From positions 1 to 10,630 of the forward strand of contig JBIKLI010000136.1 of the NCBI GenBank assembly GCA_044359885.1: 10,630 bases of DNA, given 5' to 3'. A program made the translations under genes and the position numbers. This document shows positions 6,278 to 10,630 of the stretch, piece by piece. Numbering within the stretch: position 1 is the first letter of the stretch; every line of letters starts with the position of its first letter. The notes under the pieces are model-generated. The model was not told the origin of the DNA and did no database searches. It saw nothing but the letters and a program-made list of their open reading frames with translations. Source of the stretch: CAIOSQ01 sp044359885. Its GTDB lineage: Bacteria > Pseudomonadota > Alphaproteobacteria > CACIAM-22H2.

Positions 6278-6465
6278 TGCCGTGGCCCGGGGCACGATGT
6301 CGCCGACAAAAATTCCCGGGCGCTTGTTGCATCGCGACAGGCGGGCATGGTAGCTAGCCGCCGCTGCGTGTGACGGGCAAATGCTCGTGTCGCGCGGTTT
6401 CGTGTCGGATCAATGGGTTCCGCCCGAACGGGTGGTCCCGAATCATCCAAGGAATTCGGGTCGCC
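6278..6465 (+). promoter_or_regulatory. Leader and probable promoter region of the atp operon
   Basis: This 188-bp gap has no convincing gene, although the atpH frame stays open back to a GTG at 6370 with no family resemblance before 6466. It should hold the atp promoter. TTGTTG (6324-6329) followed by the extended TGG-TAGCTA stretch (6348-6356) is the best candidate but matches consensus poorly. GCCCGGG (6285-6291) and CCCGGGC (6315-6321) form an inverted repeat around an A-rich spacer. TCGTGTCG occurs twice as a direct repeat (6385-6392 and 6400-6407). No intrinsic terminator with a T-run follows the peroxidase gene on the plus strand, so readthrough into atp is possible. Confidence 0.4.
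6437..6460 (+). promoter_or_regulatory. Hairpin with the atpH Shine-Dalgarno sequence in its loop
   Basis: CCCGAAT (6437-6443) is perfectly complementary to ATTCGGG (6454-6460). The 10-nt loop contains AAGGA (6449-6453), the only ribosome-binding-like sequence before the GTG start of atpH at 6466. Linear spacing from AAGGA to GTG is 12 nt, longer than usual. The pairing is seen directly; a role in translation is inferred. Confidence 0.4.
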
Positions 6466-7025
6466 GTGGCATCCGAGACCTCACTCACCGCCGGCCTTCC
6501 AGGCCGCTACGCAACCGCGCTCTACGAGCTTGCCCATGACTCGGGGGCGCTCGACGCGGTCGCCGCCGATCTGGCAAGGCTGAAGGCGCTCCTTCAGTCC
6601 AGCGCCGAGGCACGCCACCTGATCGCGAGCCCGCTGATCCCGCGCACGCAGCAGGCGAAGGCCATGGCGGCCATCGTGGCGAAGGCCGAGATCGGGGATC
6701 TGGCCCGCCGGTTCATCGGTGTCGTCGCCAACAATCGCCGCCTCGCGCTGCTGCCGGAACTGATCGACAGCTTCGACGCGCTCGTGGCGCGTCGGCGGGG
6801 CGACATCGAGGTGGAGGTCGTCTCGGCGATCCCGCTGACCTCCGACCAGCATCGTGCCATCGCCGCGGCCATTCCCGGGGCGATGGGACGCAAGGTGCGG
6901 CTCCGGCTCAAGGTCGATCCGAAACTCATTGGCGGATTGCGCATCAAATACGGCTCGCGTCTGGTCGACGCGTCGGTCGCCGCCAAGCTCAGCCGTCTAC
7001 AGCTCGCGATGAAAGGGACTGCGTG

Positions 7026-7026
<1 letters not shown>
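6466..7026 (+). CDS. atpH: F1F0 ATP synthase subunit delta
   Basis: The 186-residue product is the delta (OSCP-type) subunit, which sits on top of the F1 head and tethers it to the peripheral stalk. The N-terminal helical domain begins TAGLPGRYATALYELA (8-23). The C-terminal region carries the family signature VDPKLIGGLRIKYGSRLVDAS (150-170), followed by a short helix ending in a basic tail. Length is normal for alphaproteobacteria (about 180-187). The start is taken as the GTG at 6466, because related proteins begin with a short M-x-S-E-x-x-like leader just before this conserved block. An upstream in-frame GTG at 6370 would add 32 residues of unrelated sequence. It is the first gene of the atpHAGD cluster, and its TGA overlaps the atpA ATG by one base. 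Confidence 0.95.
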
Positions 7027-8555
<1,529 letters not shown>

Positions 8556-8586
8556 ACCGGTCCAAGCTGAACGGGGCCCGCGGCCG

Positions 8587-9477
8587 ATGCCGTCGCTGAA
8601 GCAATACCGCACTCGCATCGCGTCGGTGAAATCGACGCAGAAGATCACCTCGGCGATGAAGATGGTCGCCGCGGCCAAGCTGCGGCGCGCCCAGGAGAAG
8701 GCGGAGGCGGCGCGTCCCTATGCCGAGCGCATGAGTCGCATGCTGGCCTCGCTGGCCGGCTCGCTCGCCGGCGGGGCGGGGGCGCCTGCGCTGCTGGCGG
8801 GAACTGGCCGGGCCGAGACCCATCTGGTCGTCGTCGCGACCTCCGATCGCGGCCTGTGCGGCGCGTTCAACGCCTCCATCGTCCGTGGCGCGCGCCTGCA
8901 TGTGCGCCAGCTGCTGTCCGAGGGCAAGCAGGTCAAGATCTTCTGCGTCGGCCGCAAGGGTCGCGACCAGCTGCGTCGCGACTTCGCAAAGCTGATCGTC
9001 GGTTCGATGGAAGACGTGGGTCGCCGCTCGCTGTCCTTCGCGGACGCCCAGCGGATCACCGACCGCATCCTGGCGATGTTCGAAGCCGGCGAATTCGACG
9101 TCTGCTCGCTGTACTTCGCGCGGTTCAAGTCGGCGATCAGCCAGATCGTGACGCGCCAGCAGCTGGTCCCCCTGGCAATCGAAGGTGCCGGGGCGGGAGC
9201 CGGGGCGGGATTCGCGGGCGGTGCCGTCTACGAATACGAGCCCGACGAAGAGCAGATTCTCGCCGATCTGCTGCCTCGCAACCTCTCGGTCCAGGTCTTC
9301 CGCGCGCTGCTCGAGAACAGCGCTTCCGAGCAGGGAGCCCGGATGACCGCGATGGACAACGCCACGCGCAATGCGGGCGACATGATCAAGCGTCTCACCC
9401 TCAGCTACAACCGCCAGCGCCAGGCCTCGATCACCAAGGAGTTGATCGAGATCATCTCGGGCGCCGAAGCGGTCTAA
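8587..9477 (+). CDS. atpG: F1F0 ATP synthase subunit gamma
   Basis: The 296-residue product is the gamma subunit, the rotating central shaft of F1. The N-terminal coiled-coil helix starts at SLKQYRTRIASVKSTQKITSA (3-23). The Rossmann-like middle domain includes VVVATSDRGLCGAFN (81-95). The C-terminal helix carries the family signature ITKELIEIISGAEA (282-295). Between the middle domain and the C-terminal helix lies a low-complexity Ala-Gly stretch (200-212) encoded partly by a 12-bp tandem duplication. It falls in a loop region where length varies among homologues. No strong Shine-Dalgarno sequence precedes the ATG; only a G-run in GAACGGGGCCC is present, so translation may depend on coupling from atpA. 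It is followed after 25 bp by atpD. Confidence 0.97.
   Translation: MPSLKQYRTRIASVKSTQKITSAMKMVAAAKLRRAQEKAEAARPYAERMSRMLASLAGSLAGGAGAPALLAGTGRAETHLVVVATSDRGLCGAFNASIVRGARLHVRQLLSEGKQVKIFCVGRKGRDQLRRDFAKLIVGSMEDVGRRSLSFADAQRITDRILAMFEAGEFDVCSLYFARFKSAISQIVTRQQLVPLAIEGAGAGAGAGFAGGAVYEYEPDEEQILADLLPRNLSVQVFRALLENSASEQGARMTAMDNATRNAGDMIKRLTLSYNRQRQASITKELIEIISGAEAV
9187..9210 (+). repeat. 12-bp perfect tandem duplication inside atpG
   Basis: GCCGGGGCGGGA occurs twice back to back (9187-9198 and 9199-9210), in frame, encoding Ala-Gly-Ala-Gly twice at residues 201-208 of the gamma subunit. It looks like a slippage product in a tolerant loop. Confidence 0.85.
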
Positions 9478-9502
9478 CCGATTTCCGGCAGGAGTCAGGA
9501 CG

Positions 9503-10630
<1,128 letters not shown>

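Noticed and set aside
6285..6321. CCCGGG-based inverted repeat as a terminator of the peroxidase gene
   Set aside because: The arms are themselves palindromic, the spacer is 23 nt, and no T-run follows on the plus strand.
6370..6465. Longer atpH start at the GTG at 6370
   Set aside because: The 32 added residues do not resemble delta subunits and no ribosome site precedes that GTG at a suitable distance.
7023..7025. GTG at 7023 as the atpA start
   Set aside because: The ATG directly after it has better spacing from AAAGGGA and matches the family N-terminus.

Overview
This is high-GC bacterial DNA, most likely from an alphaproteobacterium (Rhodospirillales or a relative). That placement rests on the F1 ATP synthase order atpH-atpA-atpG-atpD with no F0 genes ahead of it, and on very G/C-rich third codon positions. 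The taxonomic call is an inference; no rRNA or tRNA gene is present. The window is gene-dense, with no CRISPR array, insertion sequence or prophage gene visible.

Left part (1-2304): the minus strand carries an enolase-superfamily enzyme of the mandelate racemase subgroup (184-1299). Just after it, at the window edge, is the N-terminal region of a class II glutamine amidotransferase. That fragment reads well in one frame but lacks the usual Met-Cys start. Diverging from the enolase gene by 41 bp is a SAM-dependent methyltransferase (1341-2045). Its 3' end overlaps what looks like the C-terminal half of a cupin protein with no N-terminal half. This left part therefore holds two intact metabolic genes flanked by two gene remnants.

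Middle part (2305-4909): a tight three-gene NitT/TauT-type ABC importer encodes a Tat- or Sec-exported solute-binding protein, an ATPase and a permease. The ATPase and permease genes overlap by 11 bp. A perfect 9-bp inverted repeat lies directly before the ribosome binding site of the first gene and is a candidate control site. The substrate cannot be read from sequence; the family imports sulfonates, nitrate, pyrimidine precursors and similar small molecules.

Redox pair (5002-6277): a cytoplasmic sulfite oxidase-like molybdopterin protein overlaps by 8 bp a cysteine-type glutathione peroxidase that carries a probable Tat export signal.

Right part (6278-10630): a 188-bp leader is followed by atpH, atpA, atpG and the first 376 codons of atpD, the F1 part of ATP synthase. 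All key nucleotide-binding and catalytic residues inside the window are intact. The Shine-Dalgarno sequence of atpH lies in the loop of a predicted 7-bp hairpin.

I found no convincing new biological system. The most useful leads are the two remnants, the two dyad elements ahead of the ABC and atp operons, and the exported peroxidase coupled to a molybdoenzyme.
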